Part shown: positions 55,352-63,292 of the stretch, piece by piece
How the letters are laid out: each line of letters begins with the position of its first letter
How positions within the stretch are numbered: position 1 is the stretch's first letter
NCBI GenBank assembly: GCA_046330415.1
Contig: JAXLSW010000013.1
Coordinates: 62,001-126,000, forward strand
Origin: RHKX01 sp046330415
GTDB taxonomy: Bacteria; Actinomycetota; Thermoleophilia; Solirubrobacterales; 70-9
Direction of reading: 5' to 3'
Length of the DNA stretch: 64,000 nt
Made by a program: the position numbers and the translations under genes
The notes under the pieces: model-generated
What the model saw: the letters and a program-made list of their open reading frames with translations, nothing else
Told to the model about the DNA's origin: nothing
Database searches by the model: none

Positions 55352-55837
55352 TCATCCGGCCGCCGGCGCGTCCCGCGCGATGAACCGTTCGAGCCGCGCG
55401 CCCGCCTTCTTGCGGACCGCGCTGCGGATGATCGGCGTCCAGCCGAGCAGCAGCCCGGGCAGGCCGAGCGCCTGCCGCGACCACCTGTAGAAGTCGAACT
55501 CGTCGCGGTGCTCGACGATCAGGCCGTCGGCGAAGCGAAAGCTCGCGCGGATGTCGTTGAAGACCGGTCGCCCGGTCTCGGCGAAGGTGTAGTGCGCCTG
55601 CCAGCGGGCCGAGCCGGTCTCCTCGCCGGCCTCGTGCTCGACCAGCTCGATCCGTAGGTCGTCGGCGGCGCCGGTCAGCATCCGCCACATCTGTCCCGGC
55701 TCGGCGCCGTTGAGGTCGGGGAAGACGGGATCGCTGAAGTGGGCGTCGGGCGCGTAGCACGCCGCCATCGGGTCGCCGCGCCGCTCCGCGAAGGCGGCGT
55801 AAAAGCGCTCGATCAGCTCGTCGTTGGGGTGGCTCAC
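55352..55837 (-). CDS. NTF2/SnoaL-like fold protein
   Basis: 161 residues from GTG 55837, preceded by a strong GGAGGAG. ELIERFYAAFAERRGDPMAAC, APDAHFSDPVFPDLNG and the HRDEFDFYRWSRQALGLPG ending are typical of SnoaL-like/NTF2 fold proteins of 'nuclear transport factor 2 family' annotation. Members bind or isomerise small molecules; role here unknown. Seems unrelated to the polysaccharide genes. Confidence 0.75.
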   Translation of the reverse strand: MSHPNDELIERFYAAFAERRGDPMAACYAPDAHFSDPVFPDLNGAEPGQMWRMLTGAADDLRIELVEHEAGEETGSARWQAHYTFAETGRPVFNDIRASFRFADGLIVEHRDEFDFYRWSRQALGLPGLLLGWTPIIRSAVRKKAGARLERFIARDAPAAG

Positions 55838-56009
55838 GGCTCCTCCGCTCGGTCGATTGCGGGAGCAGCCTAACCCGCGTCGGCGGGCGCGGGGGGCGAA
55901 TTGCACCGGATCGGTGCGAAGGCTCCCGGCGGCCGATCGCTCGGCCGGCGGGCGCCGTGAGATCGCCCACACAGCGCCGCCGACTGCCGCCGACCTCCCC
56001 GCCCGGCCC

Positions 56010-56015
56010 TATCCT
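56010..56015 (+). promoter_or_regulatory. -10-like TATCCT upstream of the phosphodiesterase gene
   Basis: TATCCT at 56010-56015, about 50 bases before ATG 56065, which has its own GGGAG site at 56056-56060. No clear -35. Confidence 0.3.
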
Positions 56016-56064
56016 TCGTCCCGGCAGGGGCCGGTGGGGCCCGAAGCACGACCTTGGGAGAAAC

Positions 56065-57498
56065 ATGACCGCCCGTCCCGCGCGCCTCCGCGCCCTGACC
56101 ATCGCCTTCGCCGCCGTTGCACTCGGTGCCCTCGCCGCTCCCGCCGCGGGCCTCGCCGCGAACCCGTGGACGACGCCGGCCAACCAGTTCCTCAACATCG
56201 CCCACCAGGGTGGTGAGGAGGAGGTGCCCGGCAACACCCTCTACGCGTTCAAGACGGCGCTCCGCGACCGCGGCGCCGACGTCGTCGAGATGGACACCTA
56301 CATCAGCGCTGACGGCGAGCTCGTCGTCGGCCACGACGCGACCCTGTACGGGACGACCAACTTCGGCACCCCGAGCGCGCCGCCGCCGTTCAACGCTCCC
56401 GGGGCCTCGGACAAGGTCTGGGACTACACGGTCGCCGAGCTGAAGGCCCTCGATGACGCCTACTGGTTCTCGCCCGGCAAGGGGCAGTACGGCCACAACG
56501 AGGCCGACCCGCACCCGTTCCGCGGCGTCGCCACCGGCTCGCCGGCGCCGCCGTCGGGCTACAGCGCAAACGACTTTAGGATCCCGACCTTCAAGGAGGT
56601 GCTCGCCGCGCTCCCCGCCGACACCAAGTACGTCGTCGAGATCAAGGCTCCGGGCGCCCCGTTCGAGGCGAAGGGCATCGCGGCGGCCCAGGAGCTTGCC
56701 GCGATCCTCGCCGCGCAGCCCGGCGGCGACAACGAGAACGTGATGGTCGCCTCGTTCCGCCAGGCCGAGATCGAGGCCTTCCACGCGGCGCTGCCCCAGC
56801 ACGACTCGCTGTCGGGCAGCCTCGCGGCGACCCAGGGCTACACCCTCAACAACCCGTCGATCCCGTTCGGCCCCGAGGTCCAGGCGATCCAGCCGCCCGA
56901 CAAGTACGACCTCGGCGGCGGCGTCGTGATCAACGCGCCCGAGGTGATCAAGAGCGTCGTCGAGCGCAACAACGACGACTACGCGATCCACGTCTGGGGC
57001 GCGGACGGCACCGACGACACCGACGCGCTGTTCCAGCGGATGGTCGATGCCGGCGTGCAGGGATACATGCCGCTCGAGCCGAGCAAGCTGACGGCGTTCC
57101 TGTGCGCCAACCACGTGCCTGACGCGACCGGTACGCCGCGCTGCACGACGACGCCGATCGGCCCGATCGGCCAGCTCGGCAAGCTGAAGGGGCCGAAGGG
57201 CAAGGTCAAGGCCGGCAAGACGGCCAGGGTCAAGGGCTCGATCAGCAACGGCGGCGATCAGCCGCTGACCGCAGCCCGCGCTTGCGTCGAGATCCCCAAG
57301 AAGCTCCGCAAGGCGCTGAAGGCGAAGTGCGTCACGGTCGGCGACGTCGCCGCCGGCGCCGACGCGCAGTTCACGATCAAGGTGAAGACGACGAAGAAGG
57401 CGAAGGGCCGCTACAAGCTCGCCGTTGCGGTGACCAGCGCGGACGGCGGCCGGCAGAACGGCAAGGTAGCGCTCAGGGTAAAGCGGGCGAAGAGGTAG
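56065..57498 (+). CDS. secreted glycerophosphodiester phosphodiesterase-like protein
   Basis: 477 residues from ATG 56065. Signal peptide to about residue 32. GDPD domain with NIAHQGGEEEVPGNTLYAF, DVVEMDTYISADGELVVGHDATL and PTFKEVLAALP, then MLPL-like end. The usual HRG reads HQG and the PENT Glu reads PGNT, so metal binding may differ. Residues ~370-477 form a Lys-rich CARDB-like beta domain with two Cys, like the tails of the giant exoproteins. Probably acts on glycerophosphodiesters outside the cell. Confidence 0.75.
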   Translation: MTARPARLRALTIAFAAVALGALAAPAAGLAANPWTTPANQFLNIAHQGGEEEVPGNTLYAFKTALRDRGADVVEMDTYISADGELVVGHDATLYGTTNFGTPSAPPPFNAPGASDKVWDYTVAELKALDDAYWFSPGKGQYGHNEADPHPFRGVATGSPAPPSGYSANDFRIPTFKEVLAALPADTKYVVEIKAPGAPFEAKGIAAAQELAAILAAQPGGDNENVMVASFRQAEIEAFHAALPQHDSLSGSLAATQGYTLNNPSIPFGPEVQAIQPPDKYDLGGGVVINAPEVIKSVVERNNDDYAIHVWGADGTDDTDALFQRMVDAGVQGYMPLEPSKLTAFLCANHVPDATGTPRCTTTPIGPIGQLGKLKGPKGKVKAGKTARVKGSISNGGDQPLTAARACVEIPKKLRKALKAKCVTVGDVAAGADAQFTIKVKTTKKAKGRYKLAVAVTSADGGRQNGKVALRVKRAKR

Positions 57499-57579
57499 CG
57501 GACAGCGCCGCGGGGCGCACTCCGAACCCCGCCGTCTGAGCGCAGCCTCCTTCGCCAGCCCATCTTCAACCCCTTGGGT

Positions 57580-57596
57580 TGTGTAAGCTTTACACA
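57580..57596. promoter_or_regulatory. operator-like palindrome over the antitoxin start
   Basis: TGTGTAA-GCT-TTACACA, a perfect 7+7 inverted repeat whose last A is the A of the ATG at 57596. An almost identical palindrome lies just upstream of the second VapB-like gene (62344-62360). RHH antitoxins typically bind such sites to repress their own operon. Confidence 0.6.
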
Positions 57597-57853
57597 TGCT
57601 CAAGGAGCGCCTGCAGATCATGGTCGACCGCGAGCAGCGCCGCGGCCTCGACGCCGAGGCGAAGCGGCTCGGCGTCTCGGTCGGGGCGCTGGTCAGGGAG
57701 GCGATTGACGAGCGGCTCGGCGGCAGCGACCGCCGCCGCCGCCGCGAGGCCGTCGCCGAGATGGGCCGCGTCGCCGCGGGTCGGTCGCCGTCCCAGGCGG
57801 AGATCGACGCGATCCTCGCTGAGGAGCGGGAGCTGCCGGGCCGCGGTGTCTGA
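57596..57853 (+). CDS. ribbon-helix-helix antitoxin (VapB-like)
   Basis: 85 residues from ATG 57596. N-terminal LQIMVDREQRRGLDAEAKRLGVSVGALVREAIDERL has the RHH pattern (strand, helix, helix); the C-terminal ~40 residues would cover the toxin. It overlaps the PIN toxin by eight bases. Paralogue of the protein at 62081-62341. Confidence 0.75.
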   Translation: MLKERLQIMVDREQRRGLDAEAKRLGVSVGALVREAIDERLGGSDRRRRREAVAEMGRVAAGRSPSQAEIDAILAEERELPGRGV

Positions 57854-58277
57854 CGTCTTCCTCGTCGACGCCAACGTGCTCGTTTACGCCGTCGCCGGCG
57901 ACGAGCTCGGTGAGCGTTGCCGCACGATCCTCGCCGCCGTCGCCGAGGGCGAGCTCGACGGCGTCACCTCGACGGCGGTGCTCGAGGAGGTCTGGCACCT
58001 CGAACTCAGCGGCCGGATCGAGAACCTCTCCGGGCAGACCGCCCGCGCCCTGAGCCTGTTCGCGCCGCCGCTGCCGATCACCGCGGCGATCTTCACCCGG
58101 GCGCTCGGGATCGAGGCTCCGGAGGATCTCGGCGCCAACGACCGGATCCACGTCGCCACCTGCCTCGAGCACGGTTTCGCGGCGATCCTGACGGCCGATC
58201 GCGGCTTCGACGATGTCGGGGCGATCGAGCGGATCGACCCGTTCGACCGGCGCTTCGCCGGCCTCGCGGCACCCTGA
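57846..58277 (+). CDS. PIN-domain toxin (VapC-like ribonuclease)
   Basis: 143 residues from GTG 57846. PIN acid residues: Asp in FLVDANVLVYAV, Glu in AVLEEVWHLE, Asp in DLGANDRIHVATCL and Asp in LTADRGFDDV. Such proteins cut RNA and are held by the cognate antitoxin. Very like the PIN at 61645-62076 (both have LEEVWHLExSGR/IEEVWHLEMSGR and LGANDR). Confidence 0.8.
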   Translation: MSDVFLVDANVLVYAVAGDELGERCRTILAAVAEGELDGVTSTAVLEEVWHLELSGRIENLSGQTARALSLFAPPLPITAAIFTRALGIEAPEDLGANDRIHVATCLEHGFAAILTADRGFDDVGAIERIDPFDRRFAGLAAP

Positions 58278-58305
58278 GGGCGGCTGCGCCGGAGCCCGAC
58301 GTGCC

Positions 58306-58668
58306 CTACTTCAGCTTCAGCGTCGCCTTCACCTTCTTGCAGGTGACGCCGTCGTCCTTGCTCGAGGCGGCCGAGACCTTGTACTTGCCCGGCGCGGCGG
58401 GGCGGTTCAGGGTCAGCTTGAACTTGCCGTTGTCCTCGGTCTCGGTCTTGCCGACGCCCTTGATCTTGACCACGCGGTCATCGGCGCAGGCCTTCGGGCC
58501 GACCTTGCCGGAGAAGTACGAGGTGCCGTAGGGGTCGTTGGGGTTGGCGCCCTTGTACTTGACCGTGATCGTCGAGCCGATCGTCTTGTCCTTGGCCGCG
58601 GCGGTGACGGCGCCGACCGCCAGGCATGCGATCAAGGTTGCCAGGATCAGCGGCAATCGCTTCGTCAT
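58306..58668 (-). CDS. small secreted Ig-like/beta protein
   Basis: 120 residues from ATG 58668 with GAGGAG seven bases upstream. Signal peptide (LILATLIACLAVGAVTAAA), then a ~95-residue beta-rich domain, VKYKGANPNDPYGTSYFSGKV, with two Cys that could pair. Ends in LKLK. Resembles the Lys-rich tails of the larger exoproteins but stands alone. Function unknown. Confidence 0.65.
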   Translation of the reverse strand: MTKRLPLILATLIACLAVGAVTAAAKDKTIGSTITVKYKGANPNDPYGTSYFSGKVGPKACADDRVVKIKGVGKTETEDNGKFKLTLNRPAAPGKYKVSAASSKDDGVTCKKVKATLKLK

Positions 58669-58773
58669 CTCAATGCTCCTCGTTCGGTTTCGCTTGCTGG
58701 GAGTTGTTCCAAGGTAGGGAACACCTCCGGCGGCAATAGTCGCGGGCCACCGCGGGAGGCACCGCCCGCCCGC

Positions 58774-58924
58774 TATTCTCCATCCACCTCGCACCCGGGA
58801 CCAGGGGAGCGATCCCGGCATCAGGGCCCCCGGTTGGGAGGCCGTGAGGCTTGGTCCAAGCGGCGCGAGGGAGTCGCAAGACGCAACCGAGAACCGAACT
58901 TTCAACGCCTGCCTGGATAGATAG
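58774..58924 (+). promoter_or_regulatory. -10-like box and ~145-base leader of the rpmG operon
   Basis: TATTCT at 58774-58779 is the best -10 candidate before rpmG. The leader holds a short inverted repeat (GCTTGG/CCAAGC around 58848-58861). I looked for a tRNA here, since tRNAs often precede this operon, and saw none. Confidence 0.3.
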
Positions 58925-59089
58925 ATGGCCCGTGGAGACGTACGCATCGCCGTGACCCTCGCCTGCGAGGAGTGCAAGCGACGCAACTACCAGACCAACA
59001 AGTCGCGGCGCAACACGCCCGACCGGATCGAGATGCGCAAGTACTGCCGCTGGTGCAAGCAGCACACCGCCCACAAGGAGACCCGCTGA
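58925..59089 (+). CDS. rpmG: 50S ribosomal protein L33
   Basis: 54 residues from ATG 58925. MARGDVRIAVTLACEECKRR, then TNKSRRNTPDRIEMRKYC and CRWCKQHTAHKETR. Two CxxC pairs make a zinc ribbon, the zinc-binding form of L33. First gene of the run with secE, nusG, rplK and rplA, the usual bacterial order. Too short for many gene callers' cut-offs. Confidence 0.9.
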   Translation: MARGDVRIAVTLACEECKRRNYQTNKSRRNTPDRIEMRKYCRWCKQHTAHKETR

Positions 59090-59100
59090 GGGACTGAGCG

Positions 59101-59631
59101 ATGGCGAAGTCGAGGGCACAGCGCAAAGCCGAGGCGGCGAAGCGGCGCAAGCAGCAGCAGGAGGCAGCCGGCGCGGGCGCGATCGAGTCCGACGTCGAGG
59201 CTCAGCACGACACCCAGGTGCCGGAGTCCGCGGACGTCCTCGAGGCCGAGATCGCGATCGAGAAGGGCGCCGAGGCGGCGTCGCGGCTGAGCGACGAGCC
59301 GGCGCCCGCGGGAGCCGCCGAAGACGCCGCGGCCGCCGAGGCGAAGGTCACGCGCCGCGAGCGCAAGCGGGCAGAGCGCGAGCAGGCCGAGCGCGCCAAG
59401 GCGCAGGTCGAGCGCCGCGCCACCAAGGCGCCCGCGCAGACGAAGGAGCGCGGCGCCGTCATGTCGTTCTTCTCGTCGGTGATCAAGGAGCTGCAGAAGG
59501 TCCAGTGGCCCGACCGCGATACGCTCGTGCAGGCCTCCGCGGTGACCGTTCTGTTCGTCGCCGTCGCCGCCGCCTACCTCGGGGCCCTCGACGCCGTCTT
59601 CTCGAAGCTCGTCGACGTCTTCATCACCTGA
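59101..59631 (+). CDS. secE: preprotein translocase subunit SecE, long N-terminal extension
   Basis: 176 residues from ATG 59101. The last ~57 residues (FFSSVIKELQKVQWPDRDTL then one membrane helix VTVLFVAVAAAYLGAL) are the SecE core. The first ~115 residues are a charged Ala/Glu/Lys/Arg-rich extension likely to be coiled or disordered; many actinobacterial SecE proteins are extended but this is long. SecE clamps SecY in the translocon. Lies between rpmG and nusG. Confidence 0.9.
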   Translation: MAKSRAQRKAEAAKRRKQQQEAAGAGAIESDVEAQHDTQVPESADVLEAEIAIEKGAEAASRLSDEPAPAGAAEDAAAAEAKVTRRERKRAEREQAERAKAQVERRATKAPAQTKERGAVMSFFSSVIKELQKVQWPDRDTLVQASAVTVLFVAVAAAYLGALDAVFSKLVDVFIT

Positions 59632-59665
59632 TCCAACAGAAACAAGAGAGAAAGCCTTCCCAAGA

Positions 59666-60235
59666 ATGTTCCGCTGGTACGTGATCAACACCTACTCGGG
59701 TCACGAGAACAAGGTCAAGAAGAACCTCGAGCACCGCGTCGAGACGATGAGCCAGGCCCGCAAGGTGCGCCAGGTAGTCGTCCCGACCGAGGAGGTGCAG
59801 GAGGTCAAGGACGGCAAGAAGGTGACGACCGACAAGCGGACGATGCCCGGCTACGTGCTGGTCCAGATGGAGATGACCGACGACGCCTGGGGGCTGGTCA
59901 AGAACACCCCCGGCGTCACCGGCTTCGTCGGCTCGCGCAACAAGCCGCTGCCGCTTTCGCAGAGCGAGGTCGACAACCTGCTGCAGGTCGAGGCACCGCT
60001 GCCGGTCGGCGCCGGCGCAGGCGCCGGGACCCCCGGCGAGCCCGCGGCGAAGCCGAAGCCGCGCGCACAGTTCGAGATCGGCGAGTCGGTCAAGGTGATC
60101 AGCGGCCCGCTCTCGGACTTCACCGGCGAGATCGCCGAGATCAACGACGACGCCGCCAAGCTCAAGGTCCTCGTCTCGATCTTCGGGCGCGAGACCCCGG
60201 TCGAAGTCGGCTACGACCAGGTCAAGAAGGTCTAG
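59666..60235 (+). CDS. nusG: transcription termination/antitermination factor NusG
   Basis: 189 residues from ATG 59666. NGN domain (WYVINTYSGHENKVKKNLEHR, MPGYVLVQMEMTDDAW, VTGFVGS) and C-terminal KOW domain (FEIGESVKVISGPLSDFTGE). A ~30-residue Ala/Gly/Pro linker joins them. Binds RNA polymerase and Rho or ribosomes. Confidence 0.95.
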   Translation: MFRWYVINTYSGHENKVKKNLEHRVETMSQARKVRQVVVPTEEVQEVKDGKKVTTDKRTMPGYVLVQMEMTDDAWGLVKNTPGVTGFVGSRNKPLPLSQSEVDNLLQVEAPLPVGAGAGAGTPGEPAAKPKPRAQFEIGESVKVISGPLSDFTGEIAEINDDAAKLKVLVSIFGRETPVEVGYDQVKKV

Positions 60236-60250
60236 GAGGCTCCGCGAAGC

Positions 60251-60682
60251 ATGGCCAAGAAGGTCCTCACCCTGATCAAGCTCCAGATTCCCGCTGGAGC
60301 CGCCAACCCGGCGCCGCCGGTCGGTCCCGCGCTGGGCCAGCACGGCGTCAACATCATGGACTTCTGCAAGGCGTTCAACGCGCAGACCCAGCAGGACGCG
60401 GGCACGATCATCCCGGTCGAGATCACCGTCTTCGAGGACCGCTCGTTCACCTTCATCACGAAGACGCCGCCGGCCGCGGTGCTGATCAAGGAGAAGGCCG
60501 GGATCGAGAAGGGCTCGGGCGAGCCGCACATCAACAAGGTCGGCAAGATCAGCGCCGCCCAGGTCCGCGAGATCGCCGAGATCAAGATGCCGGACCTGAA
60601 CGCCAACGACCTCGACGCCGCCGCGAAGATCATCGCCGGGACCGCGCGCTCGATGGGCGTCGACGTGGAGGGAGAGCTCTGA
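60251..60682 (+). CDS. rplK: 50S ribosomal protein L11
   Basis: 143 residues from ATG 60251. Signature PAGAANPAPPVGPALGQHGV, then NIMDFCKAFN, ending TARSMGVDVEGEL. Full family length. Its TGA shares a base with the ATG of rplA (TGATG). Confidence 0.97.
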   Translation: MAKKVLTLIKLQIPAGAANPAPPVGPALGQHGVNIMDFCKAFNAQTQQDAGTIIPVEITVFEDRSFTFITKTPPAAVLIKEKAGIEKGSGEPHINKVGKISAAQVREIAEIKMPDLNANDLDAAAKIIAGTARSMGVDVEGEL

Positions 60683-61479
60683 TGGCGGGCAAGCGAGGCA
60701 AGGGCTACCGCGACGCGCTCGAGCGGGTCGATCGCAACCACCATTACGAGCCGGCCGAGGCGGTCGCGTTGCTGAAGAAGACGGCGCGGGCACGCTTCGA
60801 CGAGACCGTCGAGGTCCACATCCGCCTCGGCGTCAACGTCCGCCACGCCGACGAGCAGCTGCGCGGCACCCTGGCGCTGCCCAACGGCGCCGGCCGCGAC
60901 GTCACCGTCGCCGTCTTCGCCGAGGGCGACAAGGCACGTGAGGCGACCGAGGCCGGGGCCGAGTTCGTCGGCTCCGACGAGCTCGCCGAGCGAATCGAGG
61001 CCGGCTGGACCGACTTCGACCTGGTGATCGCGACCCCCGACCAGATGCCGAAGGTCGGCCGCCTCGGCCGCATCCTCGGCCCGCAGGGGAAGATGCCGAA
61101 CCCGAAGGTCGGGACCGTCACCGACGACGTCGCCAAGGCGGTCTCGGAGACGAAGTCGGGCAAGATCGAGTACCGGACCGACCGCCAGGCGGTCGTCCAC
61201 CTCGCGATCGGCAAGGCCTCCTTCGACGAGCGGGCGCTGCTCGAGAACTACGCCGCGGTGATCGACGAGATCGTCCGCGCCAAGCCCGCCGCCGCCAAGG
61301 GCCGCTACATCATCTCGATCACGCTGACGACGACGATGGGCCCCGGCATTCGCGTCGACGCGAGCCGCACCCGCGAGGCCGAGATCCTCGGCAGCGGCGA
61401 GGTGGCCGAGGACGGGGGCGATTCGGCGGACGCCGGGGCTCCCGCCGCCGAGGCGGTCGCCGAGCCCGCGACGGCGTAG
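60682..61479 (+). CDS. rplA: 50S ribosomal protein L1
   Basis: 265 residues from ATG 60682. Typical L1: GKRGKGYRDALERVDRN, LGVNVRHADEQLRGTLALPN, GRLGRILGPQGKMPNPKVGT. The last ~24 residues (EDGGDSADAGAPAAEAVAEP) are an acidic Ala-rich extension beyond the family end. In many genomes rplJ and rplL follow; here they do not, and a hairpin follows instead. Confidence 0.97.
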   Translation: MAGKRGKGYRDALERVDRNHHYEPAEAVALLKKTARARFDETVEVHIRLGVNVRHADEQLRGTLALPNGAGRDVTVAVFAEGDKAREATEAGAEFVGSDELAERIEAGWTDFDLVIATPDQMPKVGRLGRILGPQGKMPNPKVGTVTDDVAKAVSETKSGKIEYRTDRQAVVHLAIGKASFDERALLENYAAVIDEIVRAKPAAAKGRYIISITLTTTMGPGIRVDASRTREAEILGSGEVAEDGGDSADAGAPAAEAVAEPATA

Positions 61480-61491
61480 GCGGCGAGCGAA

Positions 61492-61515
61492 GCGGGCGCG
61501 GCCAATCGCGCCCGC
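61492..61515 (+). terminator. strong hairpin after rplA
   Basis: GCGGGCGCG, loop GCCAAT, CGCGCCCGC: a perfect 9-bp stem 12 bases after the rplA stop. Lacks a T tract, as is usual in GC-rich genomes. Confidence 0.5.
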
Positions 61516-61554
61516 ACGACGTCCGCGCCCGGGCGCCCGGGCGCCAATCCGCAT

Positions 61555-61599
61555 CGAGATGCAACGAACGGGAGGATCTCTCCCGCTGGTCGCATCTCG
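61555..61599 (+). ncRNA. nested stem structure, possible L10-leader-like RNA
   Basis: Outer stem CGAGATGC (61555-61562) with GCATCTCG (61592-61599), perfect over 8 bp. Inner hairpin CGGGAG/CTCCCG (61569-61574, 61580-61585) with a 5-base loop. It sits where an L10 leader is found upstream of rplJ, yet no rplJ follows within the ~45 bp before the convergent PIN gene. Could be a leader left behind by a rearrangement, or an unrelated structure. Confidence 0.35.
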
Positions 61600-61644
61600 G
61601 CGTTGAGGGTGTGCGGCCGGGGACGCTGACCAGCCGCCCACCCC

Positions 61645-62076
61645 TCACCAGAGGTCCGCCAGCGCTCCCTGGTCGATCGGGTCGATGCGGTGAAGCTGCT
61701 CCACGTCGTCGAAGGCACGGTCGGCGGTGACGATGTCGGTGATCCCGTAGCGGATGCAGGTGGCGGCGTGGAGGCGGTCGTTGGCGCCGAGCCGGGTGTC
61801 GGCGGGTAGCTCGAGGCCGAAGGCGATGTCGAGCACCTCGTCGTCGATGGGGAGCAGCGGCCGCAGGATGGTGTGAGCTCCCCGCGCCTGACCGTCCAGG
61901 CCCGGCACCCGGCCGGACATCTCGAGGTGCCAGACCTCCTCGATCACGGCGGAGTTCGCTACGCCGACGGCCCGGGCGTCGCTGATCGCATCCATGATCT
62001 CGATGGATCCGGGCTGGCGGGAATCGTCCTCGGCCACTGCGTAGACGATGACGTTGGCGTCGACGAAGAAGCTCAC
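61645..62076 (-). CDS. PIN-domain toxin (VapC-like ribonuclease)
   Basis: 143 residues from GTG 62076. PIN motifs FFVDANVIVYAVAED, VIEEVWHLEMSGR, RLGANDRLHAATCI and VTADRAFDDV keep the four acids. Paralogue of 57846-58277. Lies four bases after its antitoxin stop and tail-to-tail with the rplA operon. Confidence 0.8.
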   Translation of the reverse strand: MSFFVDANVIVYAVAEDDSRQPGSIEIMDAISDARAVGVANSAVIEEVWHLEMSGRVPGLDGQARGAHTILRPLLPIDDEVLDIAFGLELPADTRLGANDRLHAATCIRYGITDIVTADRAFDDVEQLHRIDPIDQGALADLW

Positions 62077-62080
62077 TAGG

Positions 62081-62341
62081 TCACTTTGAGTCGAGCTCCG
62101 GATCCCAGTCGTGCTCCGACTGGATGATCCGCTCGAGCTCCTCCGGTGAGAGGTTGATCTTCACTCGACGCTTTCGCATCTCCTCGACCGCCGCCCGTCG
62201 GCGCTCGCGATCGCCGTCGTAGCGGGCGTCGATCGCCTCCCGGATCAGCTCGCCGATCGGCCGGCCGGTTCGTAGCGACTCGCGGTCGAGCATCACCCGC
62301 TGGCGCGGCTCGATCAGCAGCTGCAGTCGCTCCTTAGCCAT
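62081..62341 (-). CDS. ribbon-helix-helix antitoxin (VapB-like)
   Basis: 86 residues from ATG 62341. ERLQLLIEPRQRVMLDRESLRTG then IGELIREAIDARY gives the RHH fold; the C-terminal half (SPEELERIIQSEHDWDPEL) would bind the toxin. Paralogue of 57596-57853, with the same operator directly upstream. Confidence 0.75.
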   Translation of the reverse strand: MAKERLQLLIEPRQRVMLDRESLRTGRPIGELIREAIDARYDGDRERRRAAVEEMRKRRVKINLSPEELERIIQSEHDWDPELDSK

Positions 62342-62343
62342 CG

Positions 62344-62360
62344 TGTGTAGAGCCTACACA
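62344..62360. promoter_or_regulatory. operator-like palindrome upstream of second antitoxin
   Basis: Read on the minus strand: TGTGTAG-GCT-CTACACA, 7+7 with the same GCT spacer as the site at 57580-57596. It ends three bases before the ATG. The two sites fit TGTGTAR-GCT-YTACACA. Confidence 0.6.
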
Positions 62361-62461
62361 CACAGCCCGCCACCCCAGGCGCTGGGACGCCTGGCTTGCA
62401 GCTCCGTCCAGAAACCGTCCAGCCCTGAGGTGGGCGCGTAAAGGGGTGGCTTGGGTGGTCG

Positions 62462-63292
62462 ATGCACCTCACCATGAGGGGAATCCACCAAGCACTCGTC
62501 GCCCTGTTCACCACCGGCCTGATCGTCGCGCCGGTCGCCCACGCCAAGAGCGTCGAGCTCATCCCGGGCGACTACGACGGGAAGGGCCAGGGGATCAAGG
62601 CCGTCGTCTCCGTCGACGACTTCGGCGATGGCGCGATCGACTTCTCGCTGAAGGCGTCCTGCGGCAACGTGAGGGGCACGCTCGAGCTCGACGCGGCGCC
62701 CAACGGCGCGCTCAAGGGGCGTAAGGACAAGGGCTCGAAGTCCACGGTCGTCCGCATCTCCCCCGATGCCACCGACGCGCTCAACGGGACCGTCCGCTAC
62801 TCCCAGGATCCCGGCAAGGACGACGATGGCTGCAAGGCGAAGCGCTCCTTCACCGCCGAGCTAGACGCCGACAGCTCCGAGGCGGTCAAGTCCCTGGCCG
62901 GTCACTACTCGGGCGAGGGTGACGACGGCGGCCTGCCCATCGACTTCACGGTCGCCTACGACCGCGCCGCCGGTGGACTGCAGATCCGCAACATGAGCTT
63001 CCAGACCGACACCGAGTGCTGGGACGACTACGACGGCGACGGGGAGGACGACGATCTCGTCGCCAAGGTCAGCGGCCTGTCCGGCGAGGTCGACTCCGAC
63101 GGCTACTTCGAGATCGACTACATGCCCGACGACGACAACGAGCTCTACGTCGACGGCACCATCGAGGACGGCGAGGCCGAGCTGTACGTGGAGGTCGGCG
63201 GCTACTTCGCCCCCGACGGCACGTCGCAGATCGGCGGACCGTTCGAGTGCGACAGCTGGGGCGAGGACTACTTCGCCACCAAGGATGGGTGA
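62462..63292 (+). CDS. secreted acidic protein of unknown function
   Basis: 276 residues from ATG 62462; ATG 62474 is in frame and gives a neater signal peptide (QALVALFTTGLIVAPVAHA). The mature part is very Asp-rich, with DDYDGDGEDDD (about residues 186-196) and DYMPDDDNELYVDG, which could bind calcium. Five or six Cys are spaced for disulphides. No family recognised. Its end overlaps the next gene by a few bases. Confidence 0.6.
   Translation: MHLTMRGIHQALVALFTTGLIVAPVAHAKSVELIPGDYDGKGQGIKAVVSVDDFGDGAIDFSLKASCGNVRGTLELDAAPNGALKGRKDKGSKSTVVRISPDATDALNGTVRYSQDPGKDDDGCKAKRSFTAELDADSSEAVKSLAGHYSGEGDDGGLPIDFTVAYDRAAGGLQIRNMSFQTDTECWDDYDGDGEDDDLVAKVSGLSGEVDSDGYFEIDYMPDDDNELYVDGTIEDGEAELYVEVGGYFAPDGTSQIGGPFECDSWGEDYFATKDG

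Noticed and set aside
58700..58924. tRNA gene upstream of rpmG
   Set aside because: No cloverleaf, no T-loop GTTCRANNC in a fitting place and no CCA-ready acceptor stem.
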